Numbered from the stretch's first letter, positions 28,823 to 38,055 are shown. The stretch: DNA of 64,000 nt from Pseudomonas kairouanensis (GCF_004682055.1 NZ_QUZU01000008.1:1-64000); one strand, 5' to 3'. Numbers and translations: made by a program. Notes: generated from the sequence alone by a model not told the origin.

Positions 28823-29884
28823 ATGAACCTGCCCATGTTTGCCCGGCGCCTGTTGCGCCCGCTGCTTGACCCGTACCGCCGCTATCGCCACGCCAAGCTT
28901 ATCCACGCCGTGCGCGTGTCCATCGGCCTGCTGGCAACTATCTTGCTGACCACCGGTATCAACCTGCCCCACGGCGAATGGGCGTCGGTGACCATGCTGG
29001 TGGTGATCGGTGGGTTGCAGCATCACGGCAATATCGGCAAGAAAGCCGTGGAGCGCGCCTACGGCACCTTGATCGGCGCCAGTGTCGGGTTGCTGTTGGT
29101 GGTGCAGGAGGCCTACGTCGGCCAGCCGCTGCTCACCTACCTGCTGATGTCGGTGGTGTGCGGGTTCTTTTCCTACCACGCCATTGGCAAGGGCGGGTAT
29201 ACCGCGCTGCTGTCGGCGATCACGGTGTTTATCGTCGCCGGGCACGGGGACAACCCGCTGTCGGACGGCCTGTGGCGCACCGTGGACATCCTGATTGGTA
29301 TCGCCCTGGCCTTGGCCTTCTCGTTCGCCCTGCCGTTGTATGCCGTGTATTCATGGCGCTACAACCTGGCCAGTGCACTGCGCGATTGTGCCGAAATCTA
29401 CAGCCGGATCATCAACGGCCAGTCGGTGACCGATGATCAACACCTGAAACTGCTCAATCGCCTGAATGCGGCGATGCTGCAACTGCGCTCACTGATGCCG
29501 TCGGTGTCCAAGGAAGTGCGCATCTCCATGACTGAGCTGGATGCTATCCAGCGGCATCTGCGCCTGTGCATCAGCACCCTGGAAATTCTTGGCAATACCC
29601 GCCCCGACCCCAGGGATGCCCAGGCGATGGCCAGGATGCAGGTGATGTTGAAGGCCGAGCACCGGCAGATCCGCGTGCAGCTGGTGGGGATGGCGCGCGC
29701 GTTGAAGTCTGGCGTGACAGAGCGGCTGGAACGGGTCGGTACAGGCGGCGGGGGCGAGCCTGCGCTGGACGCCCCGGTTTACAGTGCGCTGGATGGCTAT
29801 CGATTGTTGACGTTGCAACTGGCGCAGAACGTGGACGCCATGCGCCAGCGGTTGGCCAAGAGCGCCGTGCACTGGAAAATCTGA
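28823..29884 (+). CDS. FUSC family inner-membrane protein
   Basis: 353 aa. The N-terminal half has about six helices with GEWASVTMLVVIGGLQHHGN and KAVERAYGTLIGASVGLLLV, the FUSC/aromatic-acid-exporter signature. The C-terminal half is cytosolic and helical. Family members export aromatic acids or similar compounds, often with an adaptor, but none is adjacent. The frame extends upstream into the REPIN; the ATG at 28823 is the first plausible start. Convergent with the next gene, 10 bp apart. Confidence 0.82.
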   Translation: MNLPMFARRLLRPLLDPYRRYRHAKLIHAVRVSIGLLATILLTTGINLPHGEWASVTMLVVIGGLQHHGNIGKKAVERAYGTLIGASVGLLLVVQEAYVGQPLLTYLLMSVVCGFFSYHAIGKGGYTALLSAITVFIVAGHGDNPLSDGLWRTVDILIGIALALAFSFALPLYAVYSWRYNLASALRDCAEIYSRIINGQSVTDDQHLKLLNRLNAAMLQLRSLMPSVSKEVRISMTELDAIQRHLRLCISTLEILGNTRPDPRDAQAMARMQVMLKAEHRQIRVQLVGMARALKSGVTERLERVGTGGGGEPALDAPVYSALDGYRLLTLQLAQNVDAMRQRLAKSAVHWKI

Positions 29885-29894
29885 TGCCTGAGCC

Positions 29895-31655
29895 TCAGAC
29901 AATACGCAAAGGTGTCGTCAGGGAGTAAAGCACCGGTAAATTTGTGCGCTTAAGGGTGTAAAAAATTGAAATATCTTTATTCAGATTTGAAGCCAGATCC
30001 TGAGGTAACACATCGAACCCCATGGCAACGCCTGGGATGTTCACAGGTTTCGGCAAATCGGCACTGTGCGCCCCCTGGATGTGCAACGTCACCCAATCAC
30101 CGAACTCAACCTCGGAGAATGGCGCCTTAACCGGTGTGCCGAACGGAGAGACGTCCGCCAGTGCAAGCACACCATCCTGCGCCTGCTCAACGTCGGGTGC
30201 GGGCATATCAGCTTGCAGCTCACCAACGCGGATTACTCGGCGCAGGGACTCGCGGGGCCTTGCGCCTGCCTTGGTCGCGATGTAGAGCACTTCCATCTCT
30301 CGCCCTTTGAACAGTTTGAACGCTGAGTCCTTAACCACAACCCCCAATTCTTGCTCATCCTCAGGGATTTCCCCAAGGATGACGTGTGAGCTGTGTTCGA
30401 TGGTCCCGCTGGGGCCACTGGCCAGCAGCTTCAACTCAATCCCATCGAATGATTTCCAAGTGGGTTGTCTCTGTATGCGGACGTGGACTTGCGGCAGGTC
30501 AGGGTCAATCGCACCGTCCGCTTCACCGTCGACATCGGGCGGCGGCCACTGCACGATTTCGCCATTGATCTTCAAATGACGATAATTGGAACGAGGGGAA
30601 AGCCCAGCGGGTCCTTCGAGCATGTAATAGGTATACGTGCTCCCCTTGGCGCTCGCGGCAACAATCCCATTGGGTATATCGAAATAATAGGCCCGCGCAC
30701 TCGGAATCTCTCGGGTCTCCGTATGGGAAATCGACCCTCCATCACTGGTCGTGCCCGTCCAGAACACATGCGCATGGGTGTAGTGCTTGAGATCCTCCGT
30801 GAGCACGACGAACCCAATTTCCACCGCGCCGTTACCAATCTCTGCCAAGTCAAGTTCAGTGTCGACCGCAGGAATACTGACAAAGGGCGCTTCTCTACGC
30901 TGACTGTTGGCATGCACCGACACCAACTTGACCTCTGACCACGGCGCGCGCTCATCAGGCAGATTGCCGGTGGCCCCTACAACCGTCATAGCAACGGGGA
31001 GCATTTCGCTATCACCGCCAGCCTCGATCATTTCGGGAGTCACCTTGACCGTGATATCCCGATCGACCTCGTTGAGCTGTACCCAGTGGATGATCTTTTG
31101 TGACCCCCAGGCCAGTATCAGCTGATCATAAACGCGCATGTTCAGCCATTTTCGGCATGTGACGAACACCCCTACCTTGGCTTTTTGTTCGGAAACACCC
31201 TCCAAGTCCACTTCGGGTTCAAGTTCAAGTACCAAATTGCGATTTCCGCCGGCGATTGGCTCGGGCGCCTGCCCCCCAGGCCTGCCTAAATTAACCCTCA
31301 GGTTCAACGGGGGAGTCTGTGGGGGCCCATCCTCATTCGAGATGATCTTGCAGTACACCGGAAAAGCCCTGGGTTCACGAATGAATTGCACGGGAACCGT
31401 GAGCGGGAAACGGGTACGTGGTGGATCGCCATCGCGCACCAGATAAAACCCTACTGGAGATGAGCTTCCCCAGAACAGTTGGAACACTGTTCCCACAGGA
31501 GTCAGGAAAGGGTAAGTCACATGAACGACCAGGTCGCGTGTGGCATGCACAATACCTATCCCGCCGTCAGCATTTTCCACGTCCCCTTCAATGGCAGGAA
31601 ACATTAAAGGAACATCAACCGGTTCGAGTTGATACTTGGCTTTTTTGCGGGACAT
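29895..31655 (-). CDS. Large beta-sandwich-repeat protein, lux-box controlled (paralogue 1)
   Basis: 586 aa, no signal peptide and no membrane helix. Five repeats of about 90-100 residues can be traced (about 30-125, 150-250, 270-360, 385-480, 500-586), each with alternating hydrophobic residues suggesting Ig-like beta-sandwiches. Repeated cues are FQLFWGSSS, LILAWGSQKIIHWVQ, AHVFWTGTT and the end signature PRESLRRVIRVG. Residues 1-480 align throughout with the protein at 38154-40022 and more weakly with 45098-46627. Function unknown. A LuxR-type box lies 87 bp upstream of the start. Confidence 0.8.
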   Translation of the reverse strand: MSRKKAKYQLEPVDVPLMFPAIEGDVENADGGIGIVHATRDLVVHVTYPFLTPVGTVFQLFWGSSSPVGFYLVRDGDPPRTRFPLTVPVQFIREPRAFPVYCKIISNEDGPPQTPPLNLRVNLGRPGGQAPEPIAGGNRNLVLELEPEVDLEGVSEQKAKVGVFVTCRKWLNMRVYDQLILAWGSQKIIHWVQLNEVDRDITVKVTPEMIEAGGDSEMLPVAMTVVGATGNLPDERAPWSEVKLVSVHANSQRREAPFVSIPAVDTELDLAEIGNGAVEIGFVVLTEDLKHYTHAHVFWTGTTSDGGSISHTETREIPSARAYYFDIPNGIVAASAKGSTYTYYMLEGPAGLSPRSNYRHLKINGEIVQWPPPDVDGEADGAIDPDLPQVHVRIQRQPTWKSFDGIELKLLASGPSGTIEHSSHVILGEIPEDEQELGVVVKDSAFKLFKGREMEVLYIATKAGARPRESLRRVIRVGELQADMPAPDVEQAQDGVLALADVSPFGTPVKAPFSEVEFGDWVTLHIQGAHSADLPKPVNIPGVAMGFDVLPQDLASNLNKDISIFYTLKRTNLPVLYSLTTPLRIV

Positions 31656-31715
31656 TTATCAACTCCTTGCCGGGGATATTCAGCCTGCTTTCCATACACG
31701 GGGTGTGGGATAAAG

Positions 31716-31721
31716 CAGATA
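31716..31721 (-). promoter_or_regulatory. Candidate -10 element linked to lux box 1
   Basis: On the minus strand this reads TATCTG and begins exactly 21 bp beyond the lux box at 31743-31758. The same hexamer at the same distance follows the box at 44995. This geometry would centre the box near -41.5. Confidence 0.5.
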
Positions 31722-31742
31722 CCCAAACAAGGTGTTCGCCAA

Positions 31743-31758
31743 CTGTCAGAATTCACAG
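31743..31758 (-). promoter_or_regulatory. LuxR-type box 1
   Basis: Read towards the gene: CTGTGAATTCTGACAG, preceded by AC and followed by TT. It has the CT-N12-AG form and near-perfect dyad of LuxR-family operators. It is 87 bp from the start codon of the 586-aa protein. Confidence 0.75.
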
Positions 31759-31878
31759 GTAGCGACGAAAGGTAGAACGCACTTATGAAGGACTAACTTT
31801 TTCTTACATTTTTTTCACGTTTTATTCACATCCTGAAACGTAGTGTGAAGCCTCATCCGTTACAAATGTTGCACATCA

Positions 31879-31907
31879 AGCCCGCCGCCCCAGCGGGCTT
31901 TTTTTTG
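31879..31907 (+). terminator. Plus-strand rho-independent terminator, possible small-RNA end
   Basis: AGCCCGC and GCGGGCT form a 7-bp stem followed by eight or more T on the plus strand. The flanking genes are both on the minus strand, and on that strand the stem is not followed by T. Either an unannotated plus-strand RNA of about 100 nt ends here, or it is a stray terminator. A possible promoter (CTTACA near 31803) is weak. Confidence 0.6.
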
Positions 31908-31920
31908 CCTGGGATTTGGC

Positions 31921-32679
31921 CTAACGCGAGGCCTTGGCAACCGGCGCAGCGGCCTGTTCCCGAATGGCGCGCTGGGTGTCGAGCACCTTGGCCAGTGCAT
32001 TTTCCGCTTCGGGGCTTTGCTGCGGTACACGAATGGCTGCCGACACCAGGGTGATCAACTTGGCCATCACTTCCGCGTCGGTGGCCGGACGGCCCAGGCT
32101 CATGGAGTTCATCAGCAGGCGCAGCTCGGTACCGGCCATGACCCCGGAGATGGCCTTGAGGGCAAATTGCAGACGCACCCCCAGTTCGTTGCGCGGCAGG
32201 TCCGGCAAGGCCAGGGCGAAGGCTTCGAAGAAACGCTGGAACACCGGCTGGTAATGCACCTTGAGGTATTCCTGGATAAACGGCGAGGTGTCGCTGTACA
32301 CGCGGCCAAGAAAGCGGATGAATGAGCGCCCTTCCCCACTGGCGCTGGCCGGGTCGCTGCGCTCCAGGCCCATGGCCGGGGCAAACAGCACGCCCAGCAG
32401 GGTGTCGCAGTCCAGCGGGCCGTCGGACTCGGCCTCGCAGCGCGCCAGCAACTCCAGGCGCTGCTCGTTGAGGGGCTCCAGGCGTTGCATCAGCAGGGTC
32501 TTCATCAGGGAGTCCTTGTCCCCGAAGTGGTAGTTCACGGCAGCCAGGTTGACCTGGGCACGCTCGGTAATCTGGCGTAACAAAACCGCGTCGTATCCGT
32601 ACTTAATGAAGAGGGCCTCAGTCGCATCCAGCAATCGAGTTTTGGTAACGTTTGGAGCGCTGAGTTTCTTCGCGACCAT
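31921..32679 (-). CDS. TetR/AcrR family regulator
   Basis: 252 aa. The N-terminal helix-turn-helix is clear: RLLDATEALFIKYGYDAVLL, then ITERAQVNLAAVNYHFGDKD. The C-terminal ligand domain is helical and resembles the PsrA-like subgroup. A GTG at 32691 is in frame; the ATG at 32679 with GGAAC upstream is preferred. It is divergent from the exporter operon at 33039, which it probably represses; similar AT-rich repeats lie near both genes. Confidence 0.9.
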   Translation of the reverse strand: MVAKKLSAPNVTKTRLLDATEALFIKYGYDAVLLRQITERAQVNLAAVNYHFGDKDSLMKTLLMQRLEPLNEQRLELLARCEAESDGPLDCDTLLGVLFAPAMGLERSDPASASGEGRSFIRFLGRVYSDTSPFIQEYLKVHYQPVFQRFFEAFALALPDLPRNELGVRLQFALKAISGVMAGTELRLLMNSMSLGRPATDAEVMAKLITLVSAAIRVPQQSPEAENALAKVLDTQRAIREQAAAPVAKASR

Positions 32680-32696
32680 AAAGAGTTCCACGGCGG

Positions 32697-32721
32697 AAAT
32701 ATTGTTTTAAAAAATAATTTG
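32697..32721. promoter_or_regulatory. AT-rich candidate operator, TetR side
   Basis: Contains TATTGTTTTAAAAAATAATT, 17 bp upstream of the TetR start. Its reverse complement resembles the element at 32919-32944 on the exporter side. The paired, inverted arrangement in a divergent promoter region suggests TetR binding sites. Inference only. Confidence 0.4.
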
Positions 32722-32918
32722 ATTTTTTATACCGGGGCGGCTTGTCGAAAGCAAGTAGTGACACTCCGCCATATTACCCAAAGCCTTGGCCTGCGGGCTT
32801 GCTGAGGGGAGTAGAAGGGCTTTGGGCACGCCCGGAAGGCACCCGGAGGGAATCGTTTCAAGGCGTAAAACCGCTCTACATCCACGGCTGGCGAAGTGCC
32901 TGGAAGGCGGTTACTATT

Positions 32919-32944
32919 CAAATAATATTTTAAAAACAAGAAAT
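32919..32944. promoter_or_regulatory. AT-rich candidate operator, exporter side
   Basis: Contains AAATAATATTTTAAAAACAA, about 95 bp upstream of the ABC ATPase gene. It is a near inverted copy of the element at 32697-32721. The rest of this 359-bp divergent region (32680-33038) has no gene; a weak hairpin around AAAGCC and GGCTTT is the only other structure noted. Confidence 0.4.
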
Positions 32945-33038
32945 AAAACCAGTCCGTGACGCGTTCCAGGCAGCTCCCGAACTTGTTACAAAGCTTTACC
33001 GGGGGCATGGCGGCACCGTCGAGACTGAAGGCGTAGTC

Positions 33039-33746
33039 ATGATGACAGATACCCCCGCGCACCCAGGCTTGATCTCCCTGCAAGGCATCGGCAAAAGCTA
33101 TCAGCTGGCCGGGCAACACCTGTCCATTCTCAATGACGTCTGCCTGTCCATCGCCCGCGGCGACAGCTGCGGCATCCTCGGCGCCTCCGGCTCCGGCAAG
33201 AGCACCCTGCTCAATATCCTCGGCCTGCTGGATCTGCCCAACTGCGGCCAGTACCACTTTGCCGGCCACGATATCTTCAACGCCACCCCGGATGAACTGG
33301 CGGCAATCCGCAACCAGCAAATCGGCTTCGTGTTCCAGAGTTTCAACCTGCTGCCACGCCTCAGTGCCCTGGACAACGTCGCCCTGCCCTTGAGCTATCG
33401 CGGCGTCTCGCGCCATGACTCGGTGGAGCAGGCCTTGCGCATGCTCCACCAGGTGGGCCTGGCCGATCGCGCCCACCATCGCCCCGCCGACCTCTCCGGC
33501 GGCCAGCGCCAACGGGTGGCCATCGCCCGCGCGCTGGTGGGCAACCCGTCGGTGATCCTTGCAGACGAACCCACCGGCAACCTCGACAGCAGCACCGCGC
33601 AGGACATCATGGACCTGCTGCTGGCCCTCAACCGCGATCAGCAAGTCACGCTGATCATCGTCACCCACGACCCCCATATCGCTGCCCGCCTGGACCGCAA
33701 GATCCTGGTGCGCAATGGCGTGGTGCAAGAGGCGCCGCGCCCATGA
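33039..33746 (+). CDS. ABC transporter ATP-binding protein, MacB/LolD type
   Basis: 235 aa. Walker A is GASGSGKST near residue 50, the signature motif LSGGQRQRVAIARAL, and Walker B VILADEPTGNLDS; the H-loop is IVTHDP. This is the ATPase of a MacAB-TolC-like exporter. Unlike MacB, the ATPase and permease are separate chains. A second ATG follows directly at 33042. Its stop overlaps the permease start by 4 bp. Confidence 0.93.
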   Translation: MMTDTPAHPGLISLQGIGKSYQLAGQHLSILNDVCLSIARGDSCGILGASGSGKSTLLNILGLLDLPNCGQYHFAGHDIFNATPDELAAIRNQQIGFVFQSFNLLPRLSALDNVALPLSYRGVSRHDSVEQALRMLHQVGLADRAHHRPADLSGGQRQRVAIARALVGNPSVILADEPTGNLDSSTAQDIMDLLLALNRDQQVTLIIVTHDPHIAARLDRKILVRNGVVQEAPRP

Positions 33747-34942
33747 GCCTGCGGGTCGAGCAGAGCCTCAGCCAACTGCTGCACGAAGCGTTAGTGAGCC
33801 TGCGCACCCTGGGCAAGCGTTCGATCCTGGCCCTGCTGGGCATTGTGATCGGCAGCTCATCGGTAGTGGCGCTGATCAATATCGGCCACAACGCGGCGGT
33901 GGATGCAGCAATGATTTTCAAGGACATGGGCACCGACACCCTGGTGGCACAGTTCCCGCGCAAGGGCAGCAGCACCGTGCTCATGCGCACCCAACTGGAC
34001 CTGGATGCCGTGCGCCAGGCCGTACCGGGCATCGCCCACATCGGCGCCCTCAGCCTGTTCAGCGGCGCCGTGGTGTTTCATGGCCGTACCACCAACGCCA
34101 ACTTTGTCGGCATCACCCCGGACGTCCCGCACGCCATGCGCCTGGACCTGCGCGACGGCCGCTTCCTGTCGGCCTTCGACAGCGCTGAAACCTACGCCGT
34201 CATCGGTGCCCAGGTCGCGCAAGCCCTGGGTACCCCAGGCGACCCGGTGAACCTGGGCGATCGGGTGCGCATCAACGACTACCTGTTCCTGATCGTCGGC
34301 ATCCTGAACCCTCAGCCTCGCGCCATGCTGATGCCCATTCAGGGTGGCGAATCGCTGTTCATCCCCGCCGAAGGCATGCGCCGCATCTATGCCACGCCCG
34401 CGATCAGCAACATCGTCATCCGCGCCGCCCCCGGCCAGGACATGGAACGCATGGCCAAGGACGCCGCCACCGCGCTGCAAACCCAGCTCACCGACCACAC
34501 GGTCGACATCCAGGTGCCCCAGCAAATGATCGACGGCATGACCCGGCAAAGCCGCACCTTCGCCTACCTGCTGCTGGCGCTGGGGGCGATTTCCCTGGTG
34601 GGCGGCGGTGTCGGAGTGATGAACGTGATGCTGATGAATGTCTCGGAGCGCCGTCGCGAAATCGGGATCCGCATGGCCCTCGGTGCGCGCCAGCGGGATA
34701 TCCGCAACCTGTTCCTGCTCGAAGCCGTCACCCTGACTGCCGTCGGCGCGTTGTGCGGCGCAGTGCTGGGCGTGACCGCTGCGTGGCTGTATGCCTGGCT
34801 GTCAGGCTGGGCGTTCTCACTGGCCGCTCCCGCCCTGCCACTGGGGGTGGGCAGCACGTTGCTGGTGGGGTTGTTCTTTGGCATCTACCCGGCAGTGTCG
34901 GCCTCGCGGCTACCGCCGGTGGAGGCCCTGCGCGATGAATAA
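33743..34942 (+). CDS. ABC transporter permease, MacB/FtsX type
   Basis: 399 aa. One N-terminal membrane helix near 30-50 (ILALLGIVIGSSSVVALINI) is followed by a large periplasmic MacB_PCD domain (about 55-265). The C-terminal FtsX domain has three helices (MNVMLMNVSERRREIGIRMA is its cytosolic coupling motif). It transduces ATP hydrolysis to the periplasmic adaptor. It overlaps the TolC-family gene by 8 bp. Confidence 0.92.
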   Translation: MSLRVEQSLSQLLHEALVSLRTLGKRSILALLGIVIGSSSVVALINIGHNAAVDAAMIFKDMGTDTLVAQFPRKGSSTVLMRTQLDLDAVRQAVPGIAHIGALSLFSGAVVFHGRTTNANFVGITPDVPHAMRLDLRDGRFLSAFDSAETYAVIGAQVAQALGTPGDPVNLGDRVRINDYLFLIVGILNPQPRAMLMPIQGGESLFIPAEGMRRIYATPAISNIVIRAAPGQDMERMAKDAATALQTQLTDHTVDIQVPQQMIDGMTRQSRTFAYLLLALGAISLVGGGVGVMNVMLMNVSERRREIGIRMALGARQRDIRNLFLLEAVTLTAVGALCGAVLGVTAAWLYAWLSGWAFSLAAPALPLGVGSTLLVGLFFGIYPAVSASRLPPVEALRDE

Positions 34943-36413
34943 ATGGCTCGCACTGCTGACCCTGGCTTGCCTGCCCGCCATGGCCTCCACCGTGGTGATC
35001 AACCCGTCGGCGCCCAGCAGCACCCGCAGCGGCTACGACCGTGGCGTGTCGCTCAATGCCCAGGTCACCACCCTGACCCTGGGGGACGCTGTGTACCTGG
35101 GCCTGCGCAACAACCCGGCGATCCGCAGCGCCTACCTGCAACGGGTGGCGCAAAAATTCGACCTGCGCGTGGCCGAAGACACTTTCAACCCCAAGCTGAC
35201 CCTCAACAGCTATTACCGCGGCACCCGTGGCTCGGCCGACAACGCCCGCAACGCCAACCTCGCGCCCGCCACCAGCCTGCTAGGCGAGTACGGCACGCGC
35301 CTGAGCATGGCCTGGACCCAGCAACTGAACAACGCCGACCGTGCCGGGCGCTACCGCAGCGACGGCCTGGACCTGGCGATCATCCAACCCTTGATGCGCG
35401 GCGCCGGCTGGGACGCCACCACCGCGCCGTTGCGCCTGTCGCGCCTGTCGGAACAGGCCAACCGCCTGAACCTCAAGGCCACCGTGGCACAGACCATCAG
35501 CCAGATCATCGGCACCTACCGCGAACTGCTGCGCGCCCAGGAACAACTGACCATCGTGCAGGACGCCCTCAAGCGCTCCGGCACCCTGCTGGAAGTGAAC
35601 CGTGCCTTGATCGCTGCCGGGCGCATGGCCGAGTTTGAAATCGTGCAGACCGAAGCCGATATCGCCACCCAGCAACTGGGGGTGGAAGAAGCCCAGAACC
35701 AACTCGACACCAGCCGCCTGGCCCTGTTGCGCCTGCTGGCCCTGGACCTGTCCACGCCCATCCGCGCCAGCGAGGCACTGGAGGCCAAGCCTATGCAGAT
35801 CGACAAGCGCCAGGCCTTCAACCTGGCGCAGAACCAGCAACCGGAATACCTCGCCGCCCTGCTCGGCAGCCAGCAGGCCGACCTCAACCTGGTGATCGCC
35901 AAGGACTCCGGGCGTTGGCAGGTCGACCTGGTAGCCGGGGCCAACCAGGTGCGCGATGCCTACAACACCAGCGCCGGCAGCAGCAATAACCGCACCTGGG
36001 ACAGCTACGCCGGCGTGCAGGTACAAATCCCCATCGGCGATATCAGCACGCGCCAGGCTGAGGTACGCGCGCGGGTGAATGTGGAAGATCAGGAGATTCG
36101 CATTGCCGACGCCCGCCAGGCCCTGGAGCGCAGCGTCAACGATGTGGTGCGCGACCTCGGCACGCGCTGGCGCCAATATGAAATCTCCCAGCGCGCCGTG
36201 GAGCTGTCCCGGCGCAAGATCGACATCGAGCGGGAAAAACTCAGCGCCGGGCGCTCCACCAACTTCCAGGTGCTGAGTTTCGAGACCGATTTGCGCAACG
36301 CCGAAAATGCGCAGCTCAATGCGCTGATCGCTTATTTGAACGCCCAGACCCAGCTCGACTTGACCCTGGGCATGACGCTGGAAAGTTGGGAAATCGCCCT
36401 CAATGACTACTAA
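34935..36413 (+). CDS. TolC family outer-membrane channel protein
   Basis: 492 aa with a short signal peptide (WLALLTLACLPAMAS). Two long coiled-coil repeats with barrel strands (OEP domains about 55-250 and 285-480) follow. The chain gives the outer-membrane exit duct of the exporter. The frame is open far upstream within the permease gene, but the ATG at 34935, overlapping its stop, gives the signal peptide. It overlaps the adaptor gene by 11 bp. Confidence 0.9.
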   Translation: MNKWLALLTLACLPAMASTVVINPSAPSSTRSGYDRGVSLNAQVTTLTLGDAVYLGLRNNPAIRSAYLQRVAQKFDLRVAEDTFNPKLTLNSYYRGTRGSADNARNANLAPATSLLGEYGTRLSMAWTQQLNNADRAGRYRSDGLDLAIIQPLMRGAGWDATTAPLRLSRLSEQANRLNLKATVAQTISQIIGTYRELLRAQEQLTIVQDALKRSGTLLEVNRALIAAGRMAEFEIVQTEADIATQQLGVEEAQNQLDTSRLALLRLLALDLSTPIRASEALEAKPMQIDKRQAFNLAQNQQPEYLAALLGSQQADLNLVIAKDSGRWQVDLVAGANQVRDAYNTSAGSSNNRTWDSYAGVQVQIPIGDISTRQAEVRARVNVEDQEIRIADARQALERSVNDVVRDLGTRWRQYEISQRAVELSRRKIDIEREKLSAGRSTNFQVLSFETDLRNAENAQLNALIAYLNAQTQLDLTLGMTLESWEIALNDY

Positions 36414-37647
36414 TAAAAAACGCCTGCTGGGCGCTGCCGTGATCCTGTTGTTGGGCGCTGCCGGGCTGCTCGGCCTACGCAGCCCGGCCACGGAGCCTTC
36501 CAACCCGGCCGAACAATGGCTGGCGGTCAAGCCCGACACACTGGTGCACCAGATCGGCCTGGTGGGCAAGATCGAGCCCGACACCACCATCACCCTCACC
36601 GCGCCCTTCGACGGCAATGTGCTGGCCAATCTGGTGGAGCAAGGCCAGCGGGTCGAGGCCGGCCAGGTGCTGCTGCGCATGGACCCCTCCACCCTCGAAG
36701 TGCAACTGCGCGATGCCCTCTCCGCCCAGCTTAAGGCGCGGCGCACGGTGCAAGAGATGCAGGACTGGGACAGCAGCCCCGCCGTCGCCCGCGCCCGACG
36801 CAGCCTGCGCACCACCGAAATGACCGCCGGCAATACCCAGCGCAAACTCACCGAAAGTGAAAACCTGTTCCAGCGCGGCATCATCCCGCGCAACGAACTG
36901 GACGAGCTCAAGCAGCAAACCCAACAACAGCAACTGGACCTCGCCTCTGCCCGCAGCGAGCTGCAACAGGCCCTCGACCAGGGCAAAGGCGAGTACCGCC
37001 AGATCGCCGACATGGAACTGACCAACGCCACGGTGCGCTACGACGCCCTGCACAAGCTGCTGGAGGGCCGGGAGGTCAAGGCGCCGTTCTCCGGCATCGT
37101 GGTGCCTGCGCCCGGTAACAACAGCGCTCAAGGCGCCAACAACACGAACGTTCCGATACAGGCCGGCAGCAAGGTCGGCCAGGGCCAGGTGCTGTTTGGC
37201 CTGGCCAATATCGAACGGCTGAAAATCACCGCCAAGGTCTCGGAGCTGGACATCAACCAACTGCGTCAGGGCCAGGCGGTGGAAGTGCTGGGCGATGGTT
37301 TCGATGGCGAACGGCTGAGCGGCTCGGTCAGCGTGGTCAGTGGCTTGGCGATTGCCAGTGACAGCCAGGGCAGTGCGCAGTTTCCGGTGACCCTGTCGAT
37401 TCCCAAGCTCACGCCGCAACAGTTGCAGCGGGTGCGCTTGGGCATGAGTGCGCGGTTGACCATTGTGACCTACAACAATGAGCAGGCGATTGTGGTGCCA
37501 GCGCAGGCGATCGTTGGGGGTGAGGTGGAGTATCGGGAGGCGATGGATAGGCCGGTGGAGCGGGTGAAGGTGACGACCGGGCAGTCGACTCCGCAGGGGG
37601 TTGAAGTATTTGGTCTCAAGCCTGGGTTTGTTAAAACCTCAAGATAA
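36403..37647 (+). CDS. Periplasmic adaptor of the HlyD/MacA family
   Basis: 414 aa. An N-terminal membrane anchor (LLGAAVILLLGAAGLLGL) is followed by half-lipoyl segments (DGNVLANLVEQGQRVEAG and later VKAPFSGIVVPAPG). These flank a helical hairpin rich in Gln (ELKQQTQQQQLDLASARSEL). It links the permease to the TolC channel. Last gene of the exporter operon. Codon use near its 3' end becomes less GC-rich, close to the insertion-element remnant that follows. Confidence 0.9.
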   Translation: MTTNKKRLLGAAVILLLGAAGLLGLRSPATEPSNPAEQWLAVKPDTLVHQIGLVGKIEPDTTITLTAPFDGNVLANLVEQGQRVEAGQVLLRMDPSTLEVQLRDALSAQLKARRTVQEMQDWDSSPAVARARRSLRTTEMTAGNTQRKLTESENLFQRGIIPRNELDELKQQTQQQQLDLASARSELQQALDQGKGEYRQIADMELTNATVRYDALHKLLEGREVKAPFSGIVVPAPGNNSAQGANNTNVPIQAGSKVGQGQVLFGLANIERLKITAKVSELDINQLRQGQAVEVLGDGFDGERLSGSVSVVSGLAIASDSQGSAQFPVTLSIPKLTPQQLQRVRLGMSARLTIVTYNNEQAIVVPAQAIVGGEVEYREAMDRPVERVKVTTGQSTPQGVEVFGLKPGFVKTSR

Positions 37648-37659
37648 ATGATGATCCCA

Positions 37660-37908
37660 TCCTGCGACAGCGCCATCAAGGTACGCCGCCGTCCAGTCGC
37701 TCAGCCTGGGCGCGTTGATGACAACCGGTTTAACGGGAAGTGAGCACCCCATAAGCCTGCCAATTTCAGCGCGGGTACAACCTTGAGCCGCTAACGGGAT
37801 AACTCGTGTCCGGGGACCATCGCTCTGGCTGAGGGTGGCCGATCGTACGCACTAGCTCAACTCGGAATGTTCTTCTGTAGTAAGGAGGATATTGGCAGTG
37901 CAAGCGTA
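37660..37908 (-). pseudogene. Degenerate IS630-family transposase N-terminal fragment (copy A)
   Basis: On the minus strand this starts with an ANILLTTEEHSELS-like frame broken by a stop. It continues with DNA closely matching copy B at 44463-44805 in inverted orientation. It lacks an internal segment of about 110 bp that copy B keeps, resuming at the GGCGTACCTTGATGG boundary. No complete transposase or terminal repeats are visible. Confidence 0.75.
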
Positions 37909-38055
37909 GCCAAGATCGTTGAAAGGTTGGTTAGAGAACGTTACACCAGATCTGCAATTCTCGATGCGACCAAATCTCAGTCTGAGATGAGATGACAAGT
38001 ACCAAAAAACGAAATGCTCAGTGCTTCTCGAGTAAGCCCCTACAATTCTCCGCAC
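37909..38055. other. Short region between IS630 remnant and lux box 2
   Basis: Part of the 506-bp gene-free stretch 37648-38153, which otherwise holds IS630 remnant A and lux box 2. A 15-bp palindrome ATCTCAGTCTGAGAT lies at 37974-37988. Nothing else identifiable. Confidence 0.5.

Noticed and set aside
31743..31758. Interpreting the CTGTNA...TNACAG palindromes as transposon ends
   Set aside because: They occur singly at constant distance from start codons, without paired copies around an element or target duplications.
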